Under the pieces are notes generated by a model. It saw only the letters and a program-made list of their open reading frames with translations. It did no database searches and had not been told where the DNA came from. The translations under genes and the position numbers were made by a program. A DNA stretch of 64,000 nt from Microthyrium microscopicum (taxonomy: Eukaryota; Ascomycota; Dothideomycetes; Microthyriales; Microthyriaceae), in NCBI GenBank assembly GCA_010405405.1, contig MU004240.1, positions 574,217 to 638,216 on the forward strand, read 5' to 3'. Below, piece after piece: positions 11,124 through 22,134 of this stretch. Numbering within the stretch: the stretch's first letter is position 1; every line of letters begins with the position of its first letter.

Positions 11124-12938
11124 CAAACATGATCACGTTGCACTAGCAGTACGGGTTTGAGTTCTTCATTCAAGACCAGTTTTATGACCTTTACAATCGA
11201 AATTGGGGATCAGTTTCGTTATCATACGGAGTAGTGCCAGAAAGTTGAATTACACTGTGGCCATTGATAAATACCAGGTACCTAAGTATAGGTACGGCAT
11301 CCCCGTTAGAGAGTGTGAACAAGACTTTTGACGCCTGACAGCCGGAAGCTCTAACCCCCAGTCATAAAATTATGAAAGAAGCACCAAAAGCGTGGCCAAA
11401 ATAAATGAATTGTCTGGCGAAAACTACCATCGACTGCAATGTCTGCCATAACACTTACTATAGAAAGACGCCTGTCATCCCCATCAAGTACCTACCTACG
11501 CTCCCTATGCCAACATCCATCGCATTATCAATGGCCACAGAAAATGCCTAACCGGGAGAAACAATTTCTAGAAACAATTATAAACAATTATCAGATTGCA
11601 CAGAAAAGAAAGAGTTGCAATGTTCAGCCTGATCAAGGGGTCGAAGTGGCGGCAAGTTCCGTTCAGCTGGGGAAAAGACAAGAATTGCTTTTTCCAAATG
11701 CTTGACTCTGCTTATGCCAGGGCGTGGGTCGGGTAACCCATTGGGTTCGACCCAAAATATGCGGGTTCTTGGCGTTGGGTCGGGTTTTCAAAATATTTTA
11801 CAAAACCCGTACCCAACCCAAGCCAATTAGGCTAGCCTTGGGTTAGACCTAAAGAACCCAAAGGACCCAAATTGGGGACCCATTGGATCAGTTTAGGTTT
11901 CCTTAAGTTAGAGCTAGGCCTAAAAGGGTAAAGGCTAAGCCCTTTTAGGCCTAGCCTAGACTAATTTTTAGGTCTTAGTAAGCGCTAAGCTACTTTAGGC
12001 CTTAGCTTCGACCCAAATGGGTTCTTAGTAAAGCCAAATCTACTTACTAAGCGACCCATGGGGCTAACCTAAAAAGATTAGGTTGGGTTGGGTCGGGTCG
12101 TAAAAGTTATAAAACCCGACCCACGTGGGTTGGGTTTTGAAATTACAATACCCGTACCCAACCCGACCCAACCCATGCCCAGGCATAACTCTGCTATTGA
12201 CTTCCAAGCATAACTTCGCGAAGACAACCTTACAGCTATGGGGGCTGTTCCTTTTTATCGTAAGGTAAAATGGCAGATTAAATTGCCCTCTCAAGCTACC
12301 ATATATAGAGTTCGGCGAAGAAATTATTTCCATACGATATTGTTTTAGTGAAGTTATCGTGAGGAACTATAACGGAGTCAACTCCGCGGCAGCAACAACA
12401 ACAAATTTATGACTTTTTCAGCTCAGGCGCGTCGACAAATCAAACCATGCGCCCAGCATTTCGGAGCGCCTTTGGCTTTTTATACACCATGCACCAGGGC
12501 GGCAATGCTCTAGATTTGTCTCTCTGTTCAATTCTTGGCGGCCTTCTTGTCACAACACCACTCACATCTCTTTCAACCCCCGCAACTGGCGTCACCCCTA
12601 GTGATGGCTGGCGTTAATGTCCAGCCTCGAACCTTTGTCCTCTATTCCGTTTTTACAGCCAAGCACCAGTGGTTTGCTCCGCCGTGTCAAGTGCGCACGA
12701 AGCAGTTGATGCCAAGTTTCAGCAGAGCCCCATGGCGATGAAGGTAGGCGAACCGCAAAAAGGGGAAGGTCCGCCGCAGATCTTGGTGTTTTGCGATGGA
12801 CCTTAATTCTTTCTTTGGCGCAGGTCTTTACAAAATGAGCAATACAATCATTTGAACTATACCCACACTCTTTGTCTATCGACTTGTTGAACTCCTATCA
12901 ATCGTTTCGAATTCTCGGGGCCTCTCTTAGGAGTCGAG
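11124..12938. other. Gene-free stretch with a foldback element
   Basis: Contains the 471 bp foldback element (11715-12185) and, from about 12400, pyrimidine-rich sequence typical of a fungal promoter and 5' leader for the DUF3433 gene. No coding signal was found. Confidence 0.5.
11715..12185. mobile_element. 471 bp foldback MITE with GGGT-rich terminal inverted repeats
   Basis: The left end begins TGCCAGGGCGTGGGTCGGGT; the reverse complement of the right end begins TGCCTGGGCATGGGTTGGGT. TA dinucleotides flank both ends (11713-11714 and 12186-12187), as for Tc1/mariner-type insertion. The whole element is built of short inverted blocks (GGGTTGGGTCGGGT / ACCCGACCCAACCC, AGGCCTAAAAGGG / CCCTTTTAGGCCT, several CTTAGTAAGC-like pieces), so it could fold into one long hairpin. 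It has no ORF of note and is unrelated to the 213 bp family. Confidence 0.8.
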
Positions 12939-15900
12939 ATGGCCAAGGAGTCGGAGTTTAACACTGGACAGAGGAACGTTAACGACGGAAAATTCGGATC
13001 GCGCCGATATCTCATCAAAATATACTCTCTTTTCGCTCTTTTAATCGTCACACTCGCTTTGATCGGAATCCTCGAGTATGCGAATCGAGGACTGCCAACC
13101 AACTCCGGAGCGCATTACAATCCATTGAGCACGGGAACCGAATCCATTTCTCATACAGCAAAAGCCACCTCTAGTGGCCAGAGTACTCTTTTGGTCACAA
13201 AGACGGGCAATGTTCGGAAACGACAAGTTCAGACTTTAGTCCCAGGAAATGTATCAGTCGACATAACTTCGACTTCTTCGTCCTCTTCGCTATCAACTTC
13301 ATCCTCTGCATCAATCACAGCAGCTACAACTGAGCTGTTTGTTCCTCCAGTAGTCACTGCCGCTCCAGCATCAACATGTCCAGGTGTCTCTCAAGGATGT
13401 ACTTGCCCATCTGACAACGAAGTCCCGGACTGTAGTTGTACTGTAAATTCTGCGGCCGCCATCTGCACTTGTACATTTCTCAGCGACACGCCAGATGAAT
13501 CTGGAGCCAACACTCATTACTTTCGACAATGTACCTGTCCCCCAGATCCATGTACAACGTGCATGTGTCCAGCTGGTAAGTAAATTCCCATATGACTCGT
13601 ACCCAACGTTGGCATCGTTCTGTGTTCTGGTGTAAATGCGCTATCGTTCGAGGCTAGCCGTCGAAACTCTAGCGAAATGTCATTCCTTTCTCAATTGCTA
13701 TGCGACCCACCGCATGACAAAATATGTGGCGCGCTCCCATCCACTACGATGGCTACTATAATTCACGCTTCGTTATCGAGTGCTTTATTTACCATACAAG
13801 ACGCTCGAGCTTTCACGCCTTATCGAATGCATTGGCAAATATAGCACCTCGTGATGAAAAGAGATACTGGAAGCCATCAGCGTTACTGGGAGCGTGCCAT
13901 TTATCTTTGCCATGCATTTTGCGGCTTCTCATCAACCCCCCTGATCAGCAAACAAAAACTAACAGGAATAGACCCGTCTGGAGTATCTTCCCGTAGAACG
14001 CCCTGTTCATGTCCTGAAGATCCAGTTGCATCAGGCTGCTCTTGTGTAAGCTCAGCTCCGTTCGACTCTACATTGACGATGTGTGATGGTGCTCGAACCT
14101 GTACATGTGGTGTACTTGTCAAGCAAGCGCAATGTGTTCCGCCAGTGGCCGTCTCAAGTTCGTCCAGTACTAGCACAACATCGACAACATCGACTCCTGA
14201 GCCCGTAACAAACTCTACGACATCATCTAGCACTATTTTCCCTTCCTTTACTCCAGTCATCAACACAACGGACATATCCTCAAGCTCTTTTCCATCTCCG
14301 TCTTCGAGCATAGTATCGAGCGTCACGCCCATTGCCACGTTGAATTCGACAACCCCTATAATTCGCCAGACGCCAATTCCGTCTATTGCTCCGAACTTAA
14401 CAACTACCTTCGATCCCACTGCCAATTGCCTCGGGGCAGAAACAGGTTGTGCCTCGATTCCCATGGTAATACTGACGACCACCATAAACGAGAATAACTT
14501 TACAACGGTTGTGCCAGTCACTATCATTCCATCTGGACCTGTTATCGCCAATAGCTCTTCCGTTCCAGCATCTCTTTCCAGCTCAATTGACCGGAGCGAA
14601 ACTCCGGTAATTCTTTCTGCATCCCCACCAACGAGATTACCACCAACGACTTCCGTATCTGTATCGTCCCTTCCAGTCTCTGTCCCTCCTGGCCAAACAT
14701 CGGTTACCCCTATCGTATCAATGGTGACGACCACCAATTCTCGAAACCAAGTTATAGTAACACCAATCACTGTAACTCCCAGTGTTATTGCGCCGATTAT
14801 ATCGCTATCTACCACTACGAATGCTGAAAGTAAAGTCATCGTAATCCCGGTGACGGTAGTCCCGAGCTTGCTGGCACCAATTGTGTCGTTATCAACCAGC
14901 ACCAATTCTCAGGGTCAAGTTTTCGTCAACTCAGTCACTATTACACCTACAGCAACTCCGTTGGCACCCTCCAGACCTCCAATCTTATCCCTTTCAGTTG
15001 GTACAAATAGTCTGGGTGTGGTGACAACCGGCACAATTACTTTGACTCCTGCAACAACGGCCCCAACTGGTATTATTTTCTTCGTTTCCAACTCGCAGAT
15101 AAGCAGTGATGGTAAGTTCTCGCAAAAGACTACAAGGTCTTTTTGAAGCGCATGGACTGTCATGGTAATCTTTTCTAACGAATTGCAGGTACGGTAATTG
15201 GCGTAACACCAGTCACTTTTCTTCAAGCGCAGGCAAATCCATCTCTTCCTGCCATCACTTCTTCTGGCTCGGTTCTTAGTATTCCTACAGCTTATATCGA
15301 GCCCAATGCAACGCCAGGCCCGCAAAGTGGTGGTTCTGGAGCGGGTGGAGGAGGAGGTGGTGGTGGCGGTACAAACACACCTGGAAAGACAAGTTCGTCA
15401 AAATTCACCCTTCGCGCCTGGCCACAAGCAAAGACTTTCTTGGGAGGTTACATGCCAGTTATACTTGCCAAGTTCTACAACATGGCCTGGGGAACGGTGT
15501 TCTATGCCGCTGTCGACTCTGCTGCGGTGAACATGCTCACCAATCCCAATGGAGCCACTGTCGCGCAATTGATTAGTGGCATGGATGGCGCTGCTTGGCT
15601 GTCTTTTGTTCCGTTCATTGCATCCATGGCTGCCGTGCCTTTTGTTACGGACAGCGTGTATTTCGACACTAATTATGGATGTGACAATCCCAATCCGTTG
15701 AACCCAACAAATCCGTGTTGGCCACCCAAGATGACTGCCAATACTTGGGTCATTCGAACCGTTCAGAGTTTATTATCAGTCACTGCCCTTTCTACGGTGG
15801 TGTTGATTGCCATGTGGTTCAAAAAGCCCCATGGAAGTACAAACGATCCAACGAGCATTGCGGCAGTTGCAGCGATTGCAGGCCATCCTGATGTGCAGCG

Positions 15901-16896
15901 AGACTTTGCTGTTGACGTCAATACCAGTGAAAGTGACTTGAAGAGGATGATGAAAAACAAGCGGTATACGTTGACAGAGTTCCCTGGCGATGGTACACAA
16001 CTTTACGGCTTGGTTCCCATGAATGTTCCAGATTCTGATGGGAAGGACAGTTTTCTTTCCAAAGTGAAGGGTTTCTTCGGCTCCATCTTTGGTTCAAAGT
16101 GGAAGAACAAGGCCTTTGCTTTGGATGTGATGTTCGTCGCCTACCTTATCGGTCTTCTGGCAATTGTTGGAGTTCACATTGCCAACGTGGACAAGACCTC
16201 TTTGATGGATATTTTCCAAGGTAGCTCGGTTGGCAAAAGGATCTTCTTCGCTGTCCTTGCTGCTGTGGTTTCAATCAATCTTGGGCGTATTGAACGAGGT
16301 ATGAAATCCAAAGCGTACCTACCGGATCTGCAAATAACACAAAGCTAACTATTCTTTCAGACACACAGACTTTGACCCCGTACGCGGAGTTACGAAATCT
16401 AAATGCGACGCCAAAAGAGACCATCCTGCTCCGTCGACACACCATACCCTTGACTTCAATACTTCCGATGCTCTTAAATCGACACTACTTTGCCTTCACC
16501 GTGGCGTTTGCTGCTTTGCTAGCAGAGTTTTTGATCATCACATTGAGTGGTCTTCCCTATAGGCCTGGCCAATTGCGTTCAGAGTTTGTCTTCTGCGCCA
16601 TCAGCTCATGTATCATATTGGTGAATCTGATCATCGTGATGATCGGATCGATGGTTTGGCGCGCCTTTGTTGTACCTGAACTACCTCGCAAACCAGACAA
16701 TGTGGCAAGTGTCATGACCTATGTGTGTGAAAGTAGAATGGTCCGCGATTTTGCTGGACTAGAGAGAGCGAGTCAGAAGGAAAGAGATAAAGCGATCATT
16801 TCATTGGATAAGAGATATGGCTATGGGATGGTTGAGAAACAAGTTGGGAAAAAGAGCTGGGCTGTTGACGATATGGGAGGAAATGCTGGGAGGTAA
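12939..16896 (+). CDS. DUF3433 membrane protein with Cys-rich and mucin-like ectodomain
   Basis: Four exons (12939-13575, 13972-15111, 15189-16298, 16361-16896) give 1140 residues. A short basic N-terminus leads to a membrane anchor at about residues 29-47 (SLFALLIVTLALIGILEYA), then a Ser-rich stretch. A cysteine-dense region (CTCPSDNEVPDCSCT, CTCPPDPCTTCMCP, CSCPEDPVASGCSC, ARTCTCG) spans the exon 1/2 joint. Next come a long Ser/Thr/Pro region with four 28-residue repeats, a poly-Gly linker, and two blocks like DUF3433 (PF11915) repeats: FTLRAWPQAKTFLGGYMPVI and, later, LTPYAELRNL, each followed by membrane segments. Heavy O-glycosylation and a plasma-membrane or wall-sensor role are inferences. 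Intron 1 (13576-13971) is 396 nt because it contains MITE copy C. An alternative acceptor at 13965 would add two residues. Confidence 0.88.
13707..13920. mobile_element. MITE copy C (214 bp) inside an intron
   Basis: The element lies within intron 1 of the DUF3433 gene. Its left subterminal block ATGTGGCGCGCTCCCATC and right block (reverse strand ATAAATGGCACGCTCCCAG) match copies A and B. Flanks GCGAC and GCGGC at the two ends are a likely 5 bp duplication with one change. Splice sites of the host intron lie outside the element (donor 13576, branch and acceptor 13956-13971), so the insertion should be tolerated. Confidence 0.82.
14709..15060 (+). repeat. Four 28-residue protein repeats within the DUF3433 gene
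   Basis: Successive units start PIVSMVTTTN, PIISLSTTTN, PIVSLSTSTN and PILSLSVGTN, each followed by a V/I/T-rich half such as VIVTPITVTPS. The first two are exactly 28 residues apart; the third carries a short Pro-rich addition. The pattern points to tandem duplication inside the extracellular stalk. Confidence 0.85.
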
Positions 16897-17392
16897 TCCG
16901 AAGAGTTCGATCCTTTTCGTCCTGATTTAATAATGTGAATATGGAAAACATGTTATCTGCTATATAGCGGTGCAGGACTATTTAAGTAATGTCAATGAAT
17001 ATATGGATGTAGGAAGTCGATATCATCTTCAACTCTGAGAAGCTCTGTGACCTCTTCCACAAGCTTAGTAGCAGATGCAATATCATGTAGCATTTAAAGG
17101 TATGTTTGCACTGGAATATGTCGGATTTTCCAAATTTGCTCAAAGGCTTTTTGTACTGGCTTTGACAAAATGGAGTGCTTTGTCGATCGTTACCAGGATT
17201 GAGATGATCAACAAGTGTTGGTGGATGCATCCATTGAGTGGCAAGATTGTGTCTGCCTGCTCCACCTCTCGTAGGTACTTACCTACTTAGGTAGTCAGTG
17301 ATCCAACTCTCGTCTTTGATGATCCAGACTTGCGTAAATAGGCCGACAAAATCAAATCACTACACTTACCTATTGACTGCTTTCGTATCTTG
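16897..17392. other. Short intergenic region
   Basis: This is 0.5 kb between the DUF3433 gene and the carboxypeptidase gene on the same strand. No further gene or repeat was seen. Confidence 0.5.
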
Positions 17393-19104
17393 ATGTTACT
17401 GCCACCTTGTCTCGTGTTGGCAGTTTCAACACTCCCTTTCGTAGTCTCTGCTATTCCAGCACTTCGCACATCGCAATGGCCAATTCAGATTCCCGAGGAA
17501 GACATTCGGCTAAGCCAAAGCAATCGTGTTATGGAACAAAACGACACGATATGTGATGCTGGGTCCAAGCAATGGAGCGGAACCGTAAATCTAGGAAAAG
17601 GAAGAGACATGTTTTTCTGTAAGATATCAATTGGCTACCTCTCAACAAGACCTGTCTGTACTGTAGTCTCATGAGCTGATGGTTCCTAAGGGTATTTTGA
17701 GAGCCTCAGTCATCCGAAAGATGACCCTTTAATTATCTGGTTGAATGGGTATGTTTATTCCTCAAGTACTTGGGTATATAACATCAGATTTATCCTCATC
17801 TGTTCATAGTGGACCAGGAGCCTCGTCTATGCTTGGCTCGTTCTATGAAATAGGGGCGTGTTTAGTTGACAAGACCCAGAATTCAACATATCGCAACCCA
17901 AACAGCTGGACAAATCTTGCAAATATCGTGTTTATTGAGTGATCAAGCACCCGCTTCATGTAGGGAAACATATTCGCTAACGTTCGCAGTCAACCCATTG
18001 GCACTGGCTTTTCATACACCGAGGATCGGAAACTCTGGGCTCAAACTCTTCAAGACGCAACTTTGGATTTCGACAAATTTCTGGACGGTTTCTTCGCCCT
18101 CTTCCCTCAGCTAGACAACGGAAAACGTGATGTTCACTTTGTTGGTGAATCATTTGGAGGCCAATATGCTCCTCATTATGCGGCTGCTACAAGGCGGGAT
18201 TTTGCATCGATCATTCTTATAAACCCCTGGATTGACCCTGTATATCACGTCCTAGCTCGATGGGAGCATATATGTGCTTCTGGTAAGGATTATATGCACT
18301 TTAATCAAACACTTTGCGTGCATATGGAAGAAGGCTATTCAACATGCGAGACTCATGGAAACGAGTGTCAACTCACGCAAAATCCAAGTATATGTCTAGA
18401 GGCGTTCAACGTATGCCTCTCTGGCATTCAAAAGTGGGTTGAAATGGGCATGGAACATCGGGATTGGTATGATGACAGGAACAAATGCTTGAAGCCTGAG
18501 GATTGTGATTCTGGTAAGGCTCGTCCTTCTCACTAATGCACATTTCGGGGGCCACTGACTTCTCCAAAATAGGATTCTCCCCTGTCAGACGATATCTTGA
18601 TTCAGACAGTGTGAAGAAAGCTCTCGGATTGAAATCATCTTTCAAATACGATCCAATGAATGAAGCTTTCAACGAAAAATGGACAAATGGTGTTGATGCT
18701 ACAGTTCCCTCAACCCGGCAGATCGCTACTTTACTGGACGCGAAAGATACCAAAGTTCTAATCTTGAACGGGAACAATGACATCTCAGTGTAAGTGTGCT
18801 CTCATCTATCTGATTGGTTCTAGGCGCTGACCAATATGTGTGTAGACCAACTGCAAGCCTCGTCAGAACGCTAGATAACCTGCCCTGGAGTAAGCACGCA
18901 GCTTATCTCACCAAAAAGCTGTCGCCCTGGTACTACAAAGATTCCAGTGGTTCTCAACAGCTCGGGGGCGAATTGAAGCAAGTTGGTAACTTGGCTTTAG
19001 TCACTGTCAACAACGCAGGACATATGAATGTTCACGATCAGCCGATAGCGACCTTATCCATCTTACAAAAATGGTTGAAAAGTAGGAAGTTATCAGTTGA
19101 GTAG
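17393..19104 (+). CDS. Secreted serine carboxypeptidase (peptidase family S10)
   Basis: Six exons (17393-17618, 17691-17748, 17810-17938, 17990-18513, 18573-18789, 18846-19104) give 470 residues. A signal peptide opens the protein (LLPPCLVLAVSTLPFVVSA). Family motifs come in order: WYFESLSHPKDDPLIIWLNG, GGPGASSMLG, FIDQPIGTGFSYT, the nucleophile motif VGESFGGQYAPHY (Ser at about residue 192), LILNGNNDISV with the catalytic Asp, and NAGHMNVHDQP with the catalytic His. All three catalytic residues are present. Several paired Cys lie in the middle (CVHMEEGYSTCETHGNEC). The enzyme should remove C-terminal residues from peptides in acid conditions, in the vacuole or outside the cell. Length fits the family. 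The segment after VGESFGGQ is shorter than in yeast CPY. Confidence 0.93.
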
Positions 19105-19797
19105 CAAGTGGTGCGGTATGAACAAAAGTCATGGTTGAATATGGTCATTACCTTTCAGTCCATCATGCGACCTTCGAATATAGCTCGCTGAACAATTTCC
19201 GCGTAATATCGAATGAATGCAGCCTCCTTAGCAATGTAATGTGTTCCCCAAGCAATCAAACAATTCTCAATAGCCTTATCTTGAAGTAGATGTCAACCTC
19301 TTGTCGTCTTTTGTGAGGAGGATGAACGGCCCGATTGAACCCTAAATTCCCAAGACTGACGGTCCGTTCCAACAAAACTACTACCTTCTACTATACCATT
19401 TGATTGATTTCTGTTCCCTAGAATACCAATATAAGCCAGGAATGCGAGCCAATGATCAGCTCAAGCCATGGTCAATGCCACAGGTCACAATTATCCGTGG
19501 AGCTCGTATATCTTGGATTCTTAGTTCAACATAATGAAATTAGCCAAATAGTATACGATCTCCCCAGATCGTACTAAGTGTCAGTCCAGTCAAATATACA
19601 ACTTCGATTCGTATCTGATATCTTGCGGGTACTTCGCGGGAGATCGACGAACTAGTGATTGATTATCACGCTTTCATATATATCTTGCTTCAAACTGCTT
19701 TCGGTTTCGTGAGATGTAGTGTTTGTGGTGCCTATTTTGACCTGAGTACTGTCTTTACCTACGTCGTAAATTTCAAGAGCTGTCGATCCCAACCGCC
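19105..19797. other. Intergenic region upstream of the monooxygenase
   Basis: 0.7 kb, with no coding signal seen. It should hold the promoter of the Baeyer-Villiger monooxygenase gene. Confidence 0.5.
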
Positions 19798-21968
19798 ATG
19801 GCTCCACCAGCTGCATTAGAGAATGCCACCGTTCCGAATACTCTGCCCAAGGAAGCCGCGAAAGAGATCAGTACCATTGCCGTCGAATCAGTTGATTCTA
19901 TACAAACAGATAACATACCAAATCTGGTTGAGAAACCAAAGACCGCCACTAGCACCACATCTGCCCCAGCAGCAGAGAAGCCTTCGATCACTGCCAAATT
20001 GGCCGCTACTCTACCCTTCTCCATTCCCGAAGTCAGAGCTAAATACATCACCGAACGCGACAAAAGACTGCGCCCCGACGGCAACAAACAATATGGCGAA
20101 TTCAAAGGCGACTTCGCCCACTATCTAGACGACCCATACATACCCAAAACACCCCGCGAGCCACGCACAGTAGACATAGACTTCCTCATCCTAGGCGGCG
20201 GATTCGGTGGTCTCTGTCTAGCTGCTGAATTGACTAAAGTTGGCGTCAATGACTTCTTGATTGTGGACAAAGCTGGTGACTTTGGAGGAACTTGGTACTG
20301 GAATCGCTATCCTGGCGCTGCTTGTGATATAGGTAATAACTCTCCCTCGCAGAGAGGAGTGTATGCTAACGTGGTTCAGAGAGCTACATCTACCTCCCTC
20401 TCCTCGAGGAAACTGGCTACATCCCTAGCGAGAAATACGTTCGCGCGCACGAACTTCTGGCTCATTGTACCCGCATTGGCAAACACTTTGACCTGCACCG
20501 CCGCGCGCTCTTCCACACTCAAGTTACTTCTCTCGTCTGGGACGACAAAGTGCATCGATGGACAGTTTACACTGACCGCGGGGATGTCATTCGTGCTCGC
20601 TTCGCCGCGAGTGCAAGTGGACCACTCAATATGCCTAAGCTCCCGGGCGTACCTGGCGTTGGCACGTTCAAGGGCCATAGCTTCCATACAAGTCGCTGGG
20701 ACTATGCGTATACGGGCGGCGATTCGGCGGGCGGACTGGATAAGTTGGCTAACAAACGCGTCGGCTTTATAGGGACAGGCGCGACAGGCGTGCAAGTTGT
20801 CCCGCATTTGGGCGCTGGTGTGCAGAAAGGTGATGGCAAATTGTTTGTCTTTCAGCGTACGCCGTCGACGGTATTTTGGCGGGGAAATAAGAAGACAGAT
20901 GAGGAGTGGGCGAAGAACCTCAAGCCTGGGTGGCAGAGGGGGCGGCAGGATGACTTTATGAAGGCCATGGCGGGTGGACAGGGCCAGGATCTAGTGGGCG
21001 ATGAGTGGACGGCGATCTCGCGTTGGATGAGAGAGAAAGAATTGGCGAAAATGGAAGGGTTTTGGGGCGAGTATGGGAGTTTGTTGGAGTTGGCGGATAT
21101 GTGGAATATGGATCGAGCGAGGGGGCGATGCGAGAGCGTTGTGAAGGATGGGAAGACAGCAGAGGCGTTAAAGCCTTGGTATCGCCAGTTCTGCAAGAGA
21201 CCGACGTTTCATGATGAATATCTAGAGACATTCAACTTGAGTAACGTAGAGCTGGTGGATACAAAAGGGCAAGGCGTGGATAGAATTACGGAAAAGGGTG
21301 TTGTTGTGGATGGGAAAGAGTATGAGCTTGATTGTCTGGTATATGGCACTGGATTCGAAGTCTGGACTCCTTATTCGCGTCGATCTGGCTTTGAGGTGTA
21401 TGGAAAGAACGGAGAGACAATGACAGAGAAGTGGAGCGATGGTGTACGGACACTGCATGGTCTTTTCATGAACAACTTTCCCAACCTCTTCATAATGACC
21501 AACGCACAGTCAGCTTTCACGGCAAACTTCGTTCATGCCATTGGGAGGCAGGCGGAACACATCGCCTGGATTATTCAACAGTCAAACGAAAAAGGAATTG
21601 AAACGGTCGAAGCAACAAAAGAGGCTGAAAATGCCTGGGGCGAAACAATCATCGCCACATCTCGTCTAAACCTGGAGTTCCAGCAGAACTGTACTCCGGG
21701 CTATTACAATCTTGAAGGCGATATTGATGGCTCTCTGCTATTCAAGAGAAGCGGCAACTATGGCCTTGGACCAATCGCGTTCTTCAAGCTAATGGAGGAG
21801 TGGCGAGAGAAGGGCGAGTTTGAGGGCCTACAGTTGACTGCTTTCGAAGGAAATGTAGTCGAGCCAAAGACACAGAGCGGTGGAAATGGCAACATCGAAG
21901 CTGGAGAGGCAAACGGAGTAACCAAGTTGAGCATGGCGACCGAACCGATAGTGGTCGCAGCAGCATGA
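19798..21968 (+). CDS. Baeyer-Villiger-type FAD/NADPH monooxygenase
   Basis: Two exons (19798-20332, 20380-21968) give 707 residues. After a low-complexity N-terminus of about 75 residues comes a helical region (KYITERDKRLRPDGNKQYGE), then the FAD Rossmann motif ILGGGFGG (residues 131-138), FGGTWYWNRYPGAACDIE, YIYLPLLEETGY, and the BVMO fingerprint FKGHSFHTSRWDY. The NADPH Rossmann motif GFIGTGATGVQVVPHL and GTGFEVWTPY follow. The intron splits the conserved GAACDIESY block, and only correct splicing restores it. The family uses NADPH and O2 to turn ketones into esters or lactones; the long N-terminal extension groups it with the steroid/phenylacetone monooxygenase-like fungal enzymes. The substrate cannot be told from sequence. 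It is convergent, 166 bp away, with an acyl-CoA ligase gene. Confidence 0.92.
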
Positions 21969-22134
21969 AGGACCTGCTTATCTTTCGTTGGTACAGAAGT
22001 TTAGTTCATCGATTCGATCTGTATATATTCTATCCTCCGTATATTCGCGAAACTGTCCTGTATATACATCAACACAACACATATAGCTTACATCGCAGTA
22101 CACATCCGAAAGCTGCAACTTGAAAAATGATAAA

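Noticed and set aside
13901-14905. 334-codon open frame on the minus strand
   Set aside because: It is antisense to the Ser/Thr-rich exon of the DUF3433 gene; its Val/Asp/Gly-rich product is the mirror of repetitive codons and has no motif.
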